38,061 nt of DNA, taken from contig JAUYPX010000025.1 in assembly GCA_030697505.1 (NCBI GenBank), positions 1-38,061 of the forward strand, written 5' to 3'. The position numbers and the translations under genes were made by a program. This stretch comes from Nanobdellota archaeon (GTDB taxonomy: Archaea > Nanobdellota > Nanobdellia > Woesearchaeales > GW2011-AR9). Below, in pieces: positions 30,277 to 37,729 of this stretch; position 1 is the stretch's first letter; each line of letters begins with the position of its first letter. The notes under the pieces are model-generated. The model worked only from the letters and a program-made list of their open reading frames with translations, searched no databases and was not told the DNA's origin.

Positions 30277-31116
30277 CTAGCCAAACATTCTTCCAATCAT
30301 TAACGGCATCAAATCCTTCCCAAACAATAATATCACATATGCTATCAAGAAGCTAGGCACAAAGGGAATGCCTTCTTTGATTAAAACAGAACTGATCTTG
30401 TGGTCATGTAATTTTTCGATATCATTTTGGCTGAGGGTCTTTTTCTTTAAGAGCATTTTTCCTTTTACGACCACATCTTCTGCCAACCAATCGCCTTCGG
30501 TCAACGTTTTAGTGTCTTTTTCATTGATGAAGCAGCAGCTCTGCACCGCGACTAAAAACAAGAGCAAGTAATACAAGACCACCAGCAAGGTTACGACTAA
30601 AAGTAGAGAGTTCACAAAAACTCCCGCGCCCAGAAATAAAAGAGAGCCAAAACCCATTCCGAAATGAAATTTCTTATGATTGCCCAAAAGCGTACGCAAT
30701 TCTGGGAAGAGGCAGTTTCTGCGCTTGATCGCCAGCACGCCCAACCAGACCAGGCCATACATAGCCCCGGAAAACAACAATAACAACAAAAACCATAAAG
30801 GAGTGAAGCTGCTATCAGTAAAAGGATAGCTTATTCCTAAGGCTGCGCCCATGCCCATCAATAGTTTGCTGTCTCCGCCGCCCCATTGATGAGTATAATA
30901 GAACAGTAAAGCAAGAAGATAAAAAGCAGCAAAACCGAGAAGGCCGCTTACAATAATCTGCCAGCCATCTTGGAAAGAATAAATACTTCTAACTCCTAAG
31001 GTAGCGACAATAAAGCCGTAACTCAGCCAGTCAGGAACCTCTTTGGTGCGCAAGTCGGTGTAAGAAGCACAGGCGAGAACAACCAATACTACTGTTACTA
31101 ACAAAACATCTATCAT
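30277..31116 (-). CDS. A24 prepilin peptidase (PilD/FlaK family)
   Basis: This polytopic aspartic membrane protease removes class III leaders from pilin-type precursors. The two catalytic aspartates are in the expected contexts: SYTDLRTKEVPDW (Asp at about residue 21) and the GxGD motif in HQWGGGDSKLLMGMG (about residue 82). About six to eight hydrophobic spans surround them. A soluble insert of about 60 residues with TLTEGDWLAEDV lies before the last span and resembles the C-terminal segment of other archaeal A24 enzymes. The frame opens at GTG 31131, but the minus-strand TATATTAA box (31139-31146) lies 26-27 bp before the ATG at 31116, which is preferred. The pilin-like proteins at 25262 and 27383 are obvious substrates. 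Confidence 0.9.
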   Translation of the reverse strand: MIDVLLVTVVLVVLACASYTDLRTKEVPDWLSYGFIVATLGVRSIYSFQDGWQIIVSGLLGFAAFYLLALLFYYTHQWGGGDSKLLMGMGAALGISYPFTDSSFTPLWFLLLLLFSGAMYGLVWLGVLAIKRRNCLFPELRTLLGNHKKFHFGMGFGSLLFLGAGVFVNSLLLVVTLLVVLYYLLLFLVAVQSCCFINEKDTKTLTEGDWLAEDVVVKGKMLLKKKTLSQNDIEKLHDHKISSVLIKEGIPFVPSFLIAYVILLFGKDLMPLMIGRMFG

Positions 31117-31138
31117 GCCGCTTGTAACCACTTTACCC

Positions 31139-31146
31139 TATATTAA
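31139..31146 (-). promoter_or_regulatory. TATA box of prepilin peptidase gene
   Basis: The minus-strand TTAATATA is centred 26-27 bp from the ATG at 31116, consistent with a leaderless message. Confidence 0.55.
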
Positions 31147-31256
31147 TTTTTAGGTTGATATTTAGGTTACCAAAAAGAAAGATATAAAAAGAATAGAGGG
31201 ATTTATAGAGTAATAATTTAGCAAAGACAGGTTATATTCATGAGGAGGTTTTTATA

Positions 31257-33104
31257 ATGAGAAAACAAATAAGCGTATTGATGATCATAATTATGCTGCT
31301 ATCCCCAGCGGCATTCGCAGAAGGAGAGCTAGCCGACCCGGGTATGACTCCGGACAGCCCATTTTATTTTTTAGATGAAGTTTCCGATGTATTTCAAGCT
31401 CCGGAAGCAGTGACTGACGAAAAAGCGGCAGAAGTAGTAGCCATGGCCGAAAAAGGAGATGAAAAAGCCCTCGCTAAAGCCATCGAGAAGTACGATAAAG
31501 CATTGCTCAAAATAAAAAAGAATGCCTATCTAGATGAAGAGAAGACCGCAAAAGTAGCGGATCAAGTAGCTAAACACTTAGCAGTCTTAGCAAAGGTGTT
31601 AGAACAAGTTCCGGAAACAGCTAAGCCTTCTATTCAAAAAGTGATGGAAAAAAGCGCCAAAGGCATGAGCGATTCATTTAAAGAACTAAAAGCCTTGAAT
31701 CTAGAAAAAGGAAAAAAGGTTGCAGAGGAGACCTTGACAAAAGTTCTTGCCGATGCCCCTGAAGCAGCCAAAAAAGGGTTGCAGAATGCACTCGATAACG
31801 TCATGAAGAATGAGGCTCAGGAATCAAAGAAAAAAGCTGATGATGCGCAGAAAGAAGCTGATGATTCACAGAAGCAAGTAGATGAATTAAAAAAACAGTT
31901 AGAAGAAGCAGAGAAGAAAAAATCAGAGCAAGCGCAAGAATTACAGAAAAAGCTAGACGAAGCCCAAAAGCAAGCTGAAGAAGCTAAAAAGAAGGCTGAA
32001 GAAGCAAAAAAACAGGCCGATGCCGCTCAGCAAGTTGTAAAAGAGTTTGAAGAATTAAAAAAGAAAGTGCAACAGAAAAAGCCTGATATTGTCCCGCAAG
32101 ACTCGGCGAAGCCTTCTGATAATGATGTAGCCAGCATTGAACTGCTTCTGGTAGAGATCAAAAATGTCGCTCCAAAGGATAAGCCTGAGTTCATCAGCGA
32201 TATCATTGAGCAGATGATTTTGCTTCCGGAAAGTCCTAAAAAGAAAGAAGTAAGTAAGAAGACCTTAGTAGAAATACAAAAGCTGCCCCTAAATCCGAAT
32301 AAGAATAAAGTGGTAGATGATTTTATGAAAGTTGTGGTGGTGATGCCTGCCGATCAGGATAAAAACGCTATACTTGTACAACTGATCCCTGATGTGCAAA
32401 AGCTTCCGGTAGACAAAGTAAAAGCAGAGGTCATCAAAGAGCTTGTAAACCAAATACAATTGCTGCCTGCGCCAGGAGATCTTTCCAAGAAGAAAAGCGA
32501 TCTCATCAATGGATTGATAACTGAGGTACAGATCTTGCCCCAAAGTAAAGCAAAGGCAGATCTTACCGAGGATCTGATAAATGTATCTCAGGTGCTGCCA
32601 CTACAAGAACAGCCGGAGTACATGAAAAATATCGTTAAAGTAGTGCAAAAATTAGCAGACGATAAAGACAAAGGGCAAGTGGTGAGCAAATTGATCCCAG
32701 CAGTAGCGCTCTTACCTGATGATAACGTTAAAGCTAATCTGGTGAAAGACTTAGTGCCAGAAGTGCAAAAACTACCTGAAGATAAGATCAAAACAAAGGC
32801 AGTCAAGGATCTGGTAAACATGGTGCAAGCGCTTCCTGAAGATGCTACAAAGACTACTATCGTCAAAGATCTGGTCAGCGTGGTGCAGGTGCTTCCAGCT
32901 CAAGACGCAGAAAAGAATGATATTGCCGCCATTCTTTTACCAGCAGTGCAAAATCTGCCTTTAGTGGAAGCTGAAAAAGTCAGCATGGTAAACAATTTGA
33001 ATCAGATCATTGCTACACCAGTGCAGATAGTTGTGAATCCGGTGGTGCAGCCAGTGGTACAGAATAATACGCCAGTGTACAGGTCGTATGTGCCTAAGCC
33101 ATAG
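31257..33104 (+). CDS. Exported DUF5667-like protein with coiled coil and LP repeats
   Basis: The signal peptide ends at AAFA/EG (about residue 21). Next is a DUF5667-type segment that includes MTPDSPFYFLDEVSDVF and a helical bundle (to about 180). A long Lys/Glu/Ala/Gln coiled coil follows (about 190-275). Residues 290-585 are about fourteen tandem repeats of 19-24 residues with a consensus like lvkdLvpeVQkLPedkiKa, in which an amphipathic helix ends in Leu-Pro. The C-terminus is Val/Pro/Gln-rich (VVQPVVQ). Such repeats should build an alpha-solenoid rod, so a surface stalk or scaffold is likely. The start has a strong GAGGAGG 8 bp upstream. No membrane anchor is visible beyond the signal. 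Confidence 0.8.
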   Translation: MRKQISVLMIIIMLLSPAAFAEGELADPGMTPDSPFYFLDEVSDVFQAPEAVTDEKAAEVVAMAEKGDEKALAKAIEKYDKALLKIKKNAYLDEEKTAKVADQVAKHLAVLAKVLEQVPETAKPSIQKVMEKSAKGMSDSFKELKALNLEKGKKVAEETLTKVLADAPEAAKKGLQNALDNVMKNEAQESKKKADDAQKEADDSQKQVDELKKQLEEAEKKKSEQAQELQKKLDEAQKQAEEAKKKAEEAKKQADAAQQVVKEFEELKKKVQQKKPDIVPQDSAKPSDNDVASIELLLVEIKNVAPKDKPEFISDIIEQMILLPESPKKKEVSKKTLVEIQKLPLNPNKNKVVDDFMKVVVVMPADQDKNAILVQLIPDVQKLPVDKVKAEVIKELVNQIQLLPAPGDLSKKKSDLINGLITEVQILPQSKAKADLTEDLINVSQVLPLQEQPEYMKNIVKVVQKLADDKDKGQVVSKLIPAVALLPDDNVKANLVKDLVPEVQKLPEDKIKTKAVKDLVNMVQALPEDATKTTIVKDLVSVVQVLPAQDAEKNDIAAILLPAVQNLPLVEAEKVSMVNNLNQIIATPVQIVVNPVVQPVVQNNTPVYRSYVPKP

Positions 33105-33135
33105 GCTTTTTTTATTTATTTTAATTTAATTTTTC

Positions 33136-33204
33136 TATAGAGAACTTTGAAAAATAGGGATTTTGCTAATTTTTTATTTGATAAACTATTCAAAATTCTC
33201 TATA
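33136..33204. repeat. Inverted repeat pair downstream of ribA
   Basis: TATAGAGAACTTTGAA (33136-33151) and TTCAAAATTCTCTATA (33189-33204) are inverted copies with one mismatch, separated by 37 bp. The inner copy overlaps the ribA stop codon. The same motif occurs on the other side of ribA. Confidence 0.75.
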
Positions 33205-33778
33205 ATTTTAAGTTGTGGCCTAGCTTGGCCTGTTTGGTGATTAAATAGGAGGTATTAACTTTATTAGGCTTCACCAAGAGAGGGATAGATTGAATGATTT
33301 CTATACCGGCTTGCCGCAATGCGCTTACTTTGCGGGGATTGTTAGTCAGCAAACAAATTGATTTTATCCCTAAATCTTTCAGAATCTCTGCAGCAATAAC
33401 ATATTCCCTGGCATCATCCTTGAAACCCAGTTTGGCATTTGCTTCAACAGTATCCAATCCTTGATCCTGATAATGATAAGCCATGATCTTATTGAACAAA
33501 CCTATGCCGCGCCCTTCCTGCTGAAGATAGATCAGTAGCCCGCCTTCTTGAGCGATCTTTTGTAATGCTAGACCTAACTGTTCTCCACAGTCGCAACGTA
33601 ATGAGGCAAGCGCATCGCCGGTGAGGCATTGAGAGTGAAGGCGGACCAGAACATTATTTTTACTAGTCCCTTTTTGTAAGACTAAATGCTCACCTGAATT
33701 ATCCTTATAAGCAGTCATTTTAAACATACCATAGGAGGTAGGAAGCTTCGCCCAGGAAGTTTTCTGCAAATAAGTCAT
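33200..33778 (-). CDS. ribA: GTP cyclohydrolase II
   Basis: The enzyme opens GTP to the pyrimidine precursor of riboflavin with release of formate and pyrophosphate. The signature residues are present: the zinc ligands Cys51, Cys62 and Cys64 in RLHSQCLTGDALASLRCDCGEQL, the QQEGRGIGL loop, and the DTVEANAKLGFKDDAREY segment. The length (192 aa) is normal for the stand-alone bacterial enzyme. Most archaea use the unrelated GTP cyclohydrolase III instead, so this points to bacterial origin. No other riboflavin gene is adjacent. The gene is flanked on both sides by pairs of one inverted repeat motif. The start is the ATG at 33778; an AGGAGG-like sequence near 33733-33738 lies inside the coding region and is not a start signal. 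Confidence 0.93.
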   Translation of the reverse strand: MTYLQKTSWAKLPTSYGMFKMTAYKDNSGEHLVLQKGTSKNNVLVRLHSQCLTGDALASLRCDCGEQLGLALQKIAQEGGLLIYLQQEGRGIGLFNKIMAYHYQDQGLDTVEANAKLGFKDDAREYVIAAEILKDLGIKSICLLTNNPRKVSALRQAGIEIIQSIPLLVKPNKVNTSYLITKQAKLGHNLKL

Positions 33779-33832
33779 TTTTAGAGTTTAGGTTTGCGAT
33801 ATATTAAATTTTATGATTTTATCTCTCTTTTC

Positions 33833-33880
33833 TATAGAGGAGTTTGCCAAGAAAAGATAAATTATGCAAAGTTCTCTATA
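33833..33880. repeat. Inverted repeat pair upstream of ribA
   Basis: TATAGAGGAGTTTGC (33833-33847) faces GCAAAGTTCTCTATA (33866-33880), with a few mismatches in the middle. The outer copy matches the outer copy on the far side of ribA (33136-33149) perfectly over 14 bp in inverted orientation. It lies 55-102 bp upstream of the ribA start and 75-123 bp upstream of the next gene on the other strand. Confidence 0.75.
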
Positions 33881-33909
33881 TTCTATCTCTGATTTAGAGC
33901 AGGCAAAAC

Positions 33910-33950
33910 ATTTATATACAAAATTACGTTAATCTAGAATAAAGAAGGTG
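33910..33950 (+). promoter_or_regulatory. TATA box and Shine-Dalgarno for the coiled-coil pair
   Basis: TTTATATA lies at about 33911-33918, and AAGGTGATCCT, an almost ideal Shine-Dalgarno sequence, sits directly before the ATG at 33956. This predicts a short leader and strong translation, similar to rpl11. Confidence 0.6.
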
Positions 33951-33955
33951 ATCCT

Positions 33956-34459
33956 ATGACTGCTCATAAACCTGAACACGAACATTTGCCGCACAGTTTA
34001 ATTGTGGATTTAAAACATGATGTAGAAGCGTTGAAAAGAAAGCTGACCCAGCCGGATACCAAGACGCATGAACTGATTCTCGAAATCGAAAGCTTGAAAG
34101 ATGCGGTGCATCAGCTGAATGTCATTTTCGAAAAAGCGCTTAAAGAGATGAAGGAAGAAGATATTACCAAGACCTTTCACGCTTTGATGGAAAAAGTAAA
34201 GGTCATGGCGGTCCAGAATGAGACCATCGCCCAGGGAATGGTAGCCTTGTCCGATAAATTGGATACGTTTATGACTCGACAATTAGGTAGATCGATAGGG
34301 CAGCCGGCACAGGTGCAGCATAGCATGGGCGCTCCGGCGATGTCTGGACGTTTTGCTCCCAAGCCGGAGATGTCTATGCCTTCAATGTCTTCGGCATCGG
34401 CAGGATTTCCACCGCCGCCTCCAGGCCCATCAGGCAGAAAACGGGTCGGCTTGTTCTAG
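33956..34459 (+). CDS. Coiled-coil protein with polyproline tail (first of pair)
   Basis: This soluble 167-aa protein has two helical/coiled-coil regions (about residues 13-65 and 66-110), then a Met/Ser/Pro-rich flexible region, a polyproline stretch FPPPPPGPSG and a basic end (RKRVGLF). There is no signal peptide, membrane span or enzyme motif. The strong Shine-Dalgarno suggests it is abundant. It is followed 3 bp later by another coiled-coil gene whose product also ends in polyproline plus basic residues, so both probably function together, perhaps docking on the same partner. The family is not recognised by name. Confidence 0.75.
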   Translation: MTAHKPEHEHLPHSLIVDLKHDVEALKRKLTQPDTKTHELILEIESLKDAVHQLNVIFEKALKEMKEEDITKTFHALMEKVKVMAVQNETIAQGMVALSDKLDTFMTRQLGRSIGQPAQVQHSMGAPAMSGRFAPKPEMSMPSMSSASAGFPPPPPGPSGRKRVGLF

Positions 34460-34462
34460 ACC

Positions 34463-35272
34463 ATGAGTTCCCTTCATACGCTACAGCTGCTCACCATCGC
34501 AGCAAAATTAGCTCGGGAAGAGCATGAATCTGTCTCTAAAACAGAGATCACGAAAAAACTGCAGGACATCAAATATTTATCATCGCAAAAGAAAGTCCCT
34601 AGGTTAAGCCTGCGAAAAGAGATCATCCATCTGGAAAATCAATTACAAGGGATGTTAGGGCTGGAAGAACGGTTTGCACGGCAGAAAGATAAAGAATCTA
34701 TTGCTGTAGCATCTCTGAAACAGCAGATCGCGGTATTGAAAAATAAGCTTAGGGCAGTCGAAGATCTAGATCTGGATAAAAAAGTTGATCATCTTTCATT
34801 CTTATTAGGAGAGCATCTGGCAAAAAGAGAGATAGCTGGGGAAGTGGCGATGACGGAAACAACGCTTTCAGAAGAAGCTCCTTCTTATTTTTTAGAAGAA
34901 AAACATGAAGCGAGCATGGATACCGCCAGAAAAGCGGCAATGCTGCAGATGCGATTGGAAGCATTAAAGCATGAACTGGAAATTCATCGGGCGTTAGAGA
35001 CAAAAAAACCCAAAGAGATGCAAGAGATTGAAAGGATGATAACCTTACTTGAAGAGAAATTGCAGCAATATTACGAACAGCATCCGGAAGCCCTGCTGCA
35101 GGAAGTGGGCGCCGTAAACGTACCTGACAAATTTGAAGTCAAACACAAGATACTATTTCCGCAGGCTGGCCTGAAGGATGAGGAGACTAAGGAAGAAATT
35201 TCTGAAGAGGTCAACGCAGCAGAAAGATTGCTGCCCTTGCCGCCGCCGCCGAGGATGCGGAAGAGAGAGTAG
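34463..35272 (+). CDS. Coiled-coil protein with polyproline tail (second of pair)
   Basis: This 269-aa, mostly helical and highly charged protein has coiled-coil segments around residues 45-110 and 150-210, a loop between them, and a C-terminal Glu/Lys-rich part ending LPLPPPPRMRKRE. It shares the tail design, polyproline then basic residues, with the protein encoded just upstream (3 bp gap). No catalytic, membrane or secretion feature is visible. The first 30 residues (LHTLQLLTIAAKLAREEHES) form an amphipathic helix that could be a docking site. A structural or scaffolding role inside the cell is a guess. Confidence 0.7.
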   Translation: MSSLHTLQLLTIAAKLAREEHESVSKTEITKKLQDIKYLSSQKKVPRLSLRKEIIHLENQLQGMLGLEERFARQKDKESIAVASLKQQIAVLKNKLRAVEDLDLDKKVDHLSFLLGEHLAKREIAGEVAMTETTLSEEAPSYFLEEKHEASMDTARKAAMLQMRLEALKHELEIHRALETKKPKEMQEIERMITLLEEKLQQYYEQHPEALLQEVGAVNVPDKFEVKHKILFPQAGLKDEETKEEISEEVNAAERLLPLPPPPRMRKRE

Positions 35273-35315
35273 AGCATAACAACATATTTAAAATAGAGTT
35301 ACTTTTCTAACTTCT

Positions 35316-35591
35316 ATGACCTCATATAAAGCCTATTATGAAATTCTAAATTCTCGGAATAATTCATATGAAGAACACCATATGTATCTGGGCGCACATT
35401 CACATTCAGACGCAGAAACCAGAGTAAGAGATTTTATAAAAAGTTTATATCATTACGAACCTCGTATCATCGCTATTTACACAACAGAAGAAGAAAATGA
35501 AGCACGATGGTTAGAATTTCACTTGCAGAGAGCACGTACAAAAGAACCAATCACCAGCAAAACACCATCACCAATTACTAAAAATTTTTAA
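35316..35591 (+). CDS. Hypothetical protein, 91 aa
   Basis: This small soluble protein is rich in His, Tyr and Glu. The first 70 residues alternate strand and helix (TSYKAYYEILNSRNNSYEE, then HSDAETRVRDFIKSLYHYEP, then RIIAIYTTEEENEARWLEF), like a small ferredoxin-like or dsRNA-binding-size fold. The tail is Pro/Thr/Ser-rich and probably disordered. No family is recognised. A TATTTAAA box (35285-35292) centred 27-28 bp before the ATG supports a leaderless transcript. Confidence 0.65.
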   Translation: MTSYKAYYEILNSRNNSYEEHHMYLGAHSHSDAETRVRDFIKSLYHYEPRIIAIYTTEEENEARWLEFHLQRARTKEPITSKTPSPITKNF

Positions 35592-35600
35592 GAAAAAACT

Positions 35601-35783
35601 TTACACATCTTTCCCCATAATGGTTCTTCTGCCGTTCTCTTTAGCGCGTGTAGCAGCATCCAGAATGAGCTGTTTCACTTTCTCATCTAATTTGTCCATA
35701 AAGTCGCCGGAAAGGTTGTCCAAGCCTATACCGGATTCCTTCAAAATATCTTTAACCTGAGTGCGAACCACTAAATTAGTCAT
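35601..35783 (-). CDS. Histone-fold protein (DUF1931/archaeal histone-like)
   Basis: This 60-aa protein has the helix-strand-helix-strand layout of a single histone fold: VVRTQVKDILKESG as helix 1, GDFMDKLDEKVKQLILDAATRAKENG as the long central helix, and GRRTIMGKDV as the RT loop leading to the last helix. The GRRT-x-MGKDV ending matches the archaeal histone-type loop, while the LSGDFMDKLDEKV wording resembles the DUF1931 branch. The last helix is cut short compared with the usual 65-70 aa. It probably dimerises and binds DNA. A minus-strand TTTATATA box (35805-35812) lies 25-26 bp before the ATG. Confidence 0.8.
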   Translation of the reverse strand: MTNLVVRTQVKDILKESGIGLDNLSGDFMDKLDEKVKQLILDAATRAKENGRRTIMGKDV

Positions 35784-35804
35784 AGAGTAGCAAGAGCTTA
35801 TTTT

Positions 35805-35812
35805 TATATAAA
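35805..35812 (-). promoter_or_regulatory. TATA box of histone-like gene
   Basis: The plus-strand TATATAAA (minus TTTATATA) is centred 25-26 bp from the ATG at 35783. The box lies 8 bp from the stop codon of the lipoprotein gene transcribed towards it. Confidence 0.6.
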
Positions 35813-35819
35813 AGTTGTG

Positions 35820-36398
35820 TTATTTTAATGTGCCCTGCCCTACTTCTTTCATTTCAGGTTCTAGATCTTTATTGCCATTGATCATATCTACACCAGAATA
35901 ATCGTAAATGACATACCTGCTATATTTTCTTCCGAGCGAATTTTGCACTGCGCTGCGCAGGGTAGAATACTCAGGAAGACGGAATTCAGAATGATTGTTG
36001 CTAAGTATACCCCATTTGTTATGCAGCCGATACGCAAACATGGCATGGGCGCTCTCTGGCTTATCTGGATTATTATAATCTTTTTTGCTAGGATTGTCGA
36101 TGTAAATAAGGTATCCCTGTTGAATATCTTTATCTAATAATGCAGCAGCGCAGATAGCATAATCTTCGCAATCTCCAGCCTTAAGTTGATAGGTTAAAGC
36201 GCAGGGCGCCCAAAAGTCAGGTTCCCCATACAAAACAGGATCACGTTTGTAGATAAGGACATTTTCCAGCCATTGCTGGGCTTCTTGCGGCTTGCTGATC
36301 TGTTTTATTGAAGAAGGAAGATCTGGAGGCGGAGCATAGCGCGGAGCGCAGGAAGCTAGTGTTGCACTAAAAAGCGCTGCATACAACCCTTTTTTCAT
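35820..36398 (-). CDS. Transglutaminase-like cysteine-peptidase lipoprotein
   Basis: The signal peptide ends in lipobox LASC (Cys17), with a Pro-rich spacer (APPPDLPSS). The catalytic part has the transglutaminase-like order: Cys77 in LKAGDCEDYAICAAALL (the GDC-x-D form is very typical), His118 in ESAHAMFAYRL, and Asn134/Asn135 in WGILSNNHSE, where Asp or Asn completes the triad. A conserved Trp/Gly turn (NKWGIL) precedes it. It is shorter (192 aa) than the other transglutaminase-like lipoprotein at 17696 and closer to the family core. It is probably exported and membrane-tethered; whether it acts as a peptidase or cross-linker is open. Confidence 0.8.
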   Translation of the reverse strand: MKKGLYAALFSATLASCAPRYAPPPDLPSSIKQISKPQEAQQWLENVLIYKRDPVLYGEPDFWAPCALTYQLKAGDCEDYAICAAALLDKDIQQGYLIYIDNPSKKDYNNPDKPESAHAMFAYRLHNKWGILSNNHSEFRLPEYSTLRSAVQNSLGRKYSRYVIYDYSGVDMINGNKDLEPEMKEVGQGTLK

Positions 36399-36494
36399 CT
36401 GGGATATTCTTATAGTTTGAGAAATATATATTTAAGTGATATGTTGTCTATACCGCATAGAAAATTAAATAAAGAAGAGTTTTATGGGGATTAT

Positions 36495-36914
36495 ATGGAC
36501 AACTGCATCTTCTGCAAAATTGGCAAGGGAGAGATACCAGCCCAGAAGGTCTATCAAGATTCTAAAGTATTAGCATTTCTGGATCTCAAGCCGCACACCA
36601 AAGGACATACAGTAGTTATTCCAAAAGCGCATGGGGTAACAATATTTGATTATTCAGATAAGCAATTGCAGGAATTGATGGTGGCGGTGAGGAAGACCAT
36701 GGATAGAATCCAAAAGATTTTATCTCCGGATGGATTCAATGTGGGTTGGAATCATAATTCTACGGCAGGACAAGTGGTGCCGCATTTACATGTTCATATC
36801 ATGCCCCGATATATCGGTGATAATGGCGGGAGCATGCATTCCATCATCAAGAATCCGGGAAGCATGAGTGTGGAAGAAGTCGGGAAATTGTTTAAGAATG
36901 GCAGATTTAACTGA
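36495..36914 (+). CDS. HIT-family nucleotide hydrolase
   Basis: The protein has the histidine triad HLHVHIMPRY (His97, His99, His101) preceded by GFNVGWNHNSTAGQ. The N-terminus CIFCKIGKGEIPAQKVYQD carries a CxxC pair that usually binds zinc. Members hydrolyse nucleoside phosphoramidates or dinucleotides (HINT/Ap4A hydrolase-like), with the second His (His99) as nucleophile. The length of 139 aa is typical. The frame extends 26 codons upstream to 36417, but the family begins at the ATG at 36495. TTAAATAA near 36465-36472 is about 27 bp away. It overlaps the next gene by 17 bp. Confidence 0.9.
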   Translation: MDNCIFCKIGKGEIPAQKVYQDSKVLAFLDLKPHTKGHTVVIPKAHGVTIFDYSDKQLQELMVAVRKTMDRIQKILSPDGFNVGWNHNSTAGQVVPHLHVHIMPRYIGDNGGSMHSIIKNPGSMSVEEVGKLFKNGRFN

Positions 36915-37254
36915 GATAATCTCAAAAGAACATCTCTCTACTAATGATAAAGAAGTACTGCTGAGAGAGATTTCGCTGAAGTATGTTGAATTTGTACGAG
37001 ACTGGGTAAAGATGGATCGCAGCATGTGCGACGTCAATGGAGGGAGATATGTAATGAGTTATAATCCCTTAACCCAAAAATCTATGGGTAAGGGCAAAGG
37101 AACTTTTATTCGTTTGTATCAAGAATGGCAGCAGGAACATCAAGGAGTTTCTCTTCCTACTTTTAAGTTTCACAGATATCTAGTAAGTTATTTGCCAGAA
37201 GATTTACAAGATGAAGTCGCCATTTGGGAAACTGTAACTGGTCCTTCAGGTTAA
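36898..37254 (+). CDS. Hypothetical protein between HIT and ASCH genes
   Basis: This soluble 118-aa protein is helical at the N-terminus (ADLTEIISKEHLSTNDKEVLLREI) with a central Arg/Lys/Gly-rich segment (PLTQKSMGKGKGTFIRLY) and aromatic residues that could contact nucleic acid. No known family is recognised. Its ATG lies inside the 3' end of the HIT gene (17-bp overlap) and its stop is 1 bp before the ASCH gene, so all three are surely one transcript. Confidence 0.65.
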   Translation: MADLTEIISKEHLSTNDKEVLLREISLKYVEFVRDWVKMDRSMCDVNGGRYVMSYNPLTQKSMGKGKGTFIRLYQEWQQEHQGVSLPTFKFHRYLVSYLPEDLQDEVAIWETVTGPSG

Positions 37255-37255
37255 T

Positions 37256-37675
37256 ATGGAACACTTAGCCATACTTTCCAAGCAAAGCAAATTATTAGCA
37301 AAAATTCTCTCCGGAGAGAAAACTATTGAGTCACGTTGGTATAAGTTCAAGAAAACACCGTATGAGAATATTGCTGCTAGTGATGTTATTTATTTCAAAG
37401 AATCCGGAGAAGCAGTTACAGCTAGAGCAGGAGTTGCTAAAGTCTTGTTTGTCAATCATCTAGATGAAGAAAAAATCGAAAAATTATTAGAGCAATATGG
37501 GAAAGAGATAGGTGTTTCTATGACCTATGCAGAGAAAGTGAATGGTAAGAATTTCTGCACCCTGATTTTTTTGGAAAAAGTGGAAAGGATAGAACCGTTT
37601 GAGATCAATAAGAAAGGCTATGGCTTGATGGCGGCCTGGATTACAATAGATAAGATTGAGAAGATTAAGGCATAA
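37256..37675 (+). CDS. ASCH-domain (PUA-like) protein
   Basis: This small RNA-binding-type protein of the ASCH superfamily has the typical opening ILSKQSKLLAKILSGEKTIESRW, a central beta section (DVIYFKESGEAVTARAGVAKVLF) and the closing FEINKKGYGLMAAWI. ASCH domains are PUA-like barrels proposed to bind RNA; some act as N4-acetylcytidine amidohydrolases. The conserved Lys, Glu and Arg of the opening (GEKTIESRW) are kept. The gene begins one base after the upstream stop, completing a HIT-unknown-ASCH operon. The nucleotide hydrolase and RNA-binding partners suggest a nucleotide or RNA clean-up role, which is inference. Confidence 0.8.
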   Translation: MEHLAILSKQSKLLAKILSGEKTIESRWYKFKKTPYENIAASDVIYFKESGEAVTARAGVAKVLFVNHLDEEKIEKLLEQYGKEIGVSMTYAEKVNGKNFCTLIFLEKVERIEPFEINKKGYGLMAAWITIDKIEKIKA

Positions 37676-37729
37676 TATTTAAAAGAACGAATCCTGATTT
37701 GGGATTAAAATCAATTTACGGGTGGAAAA

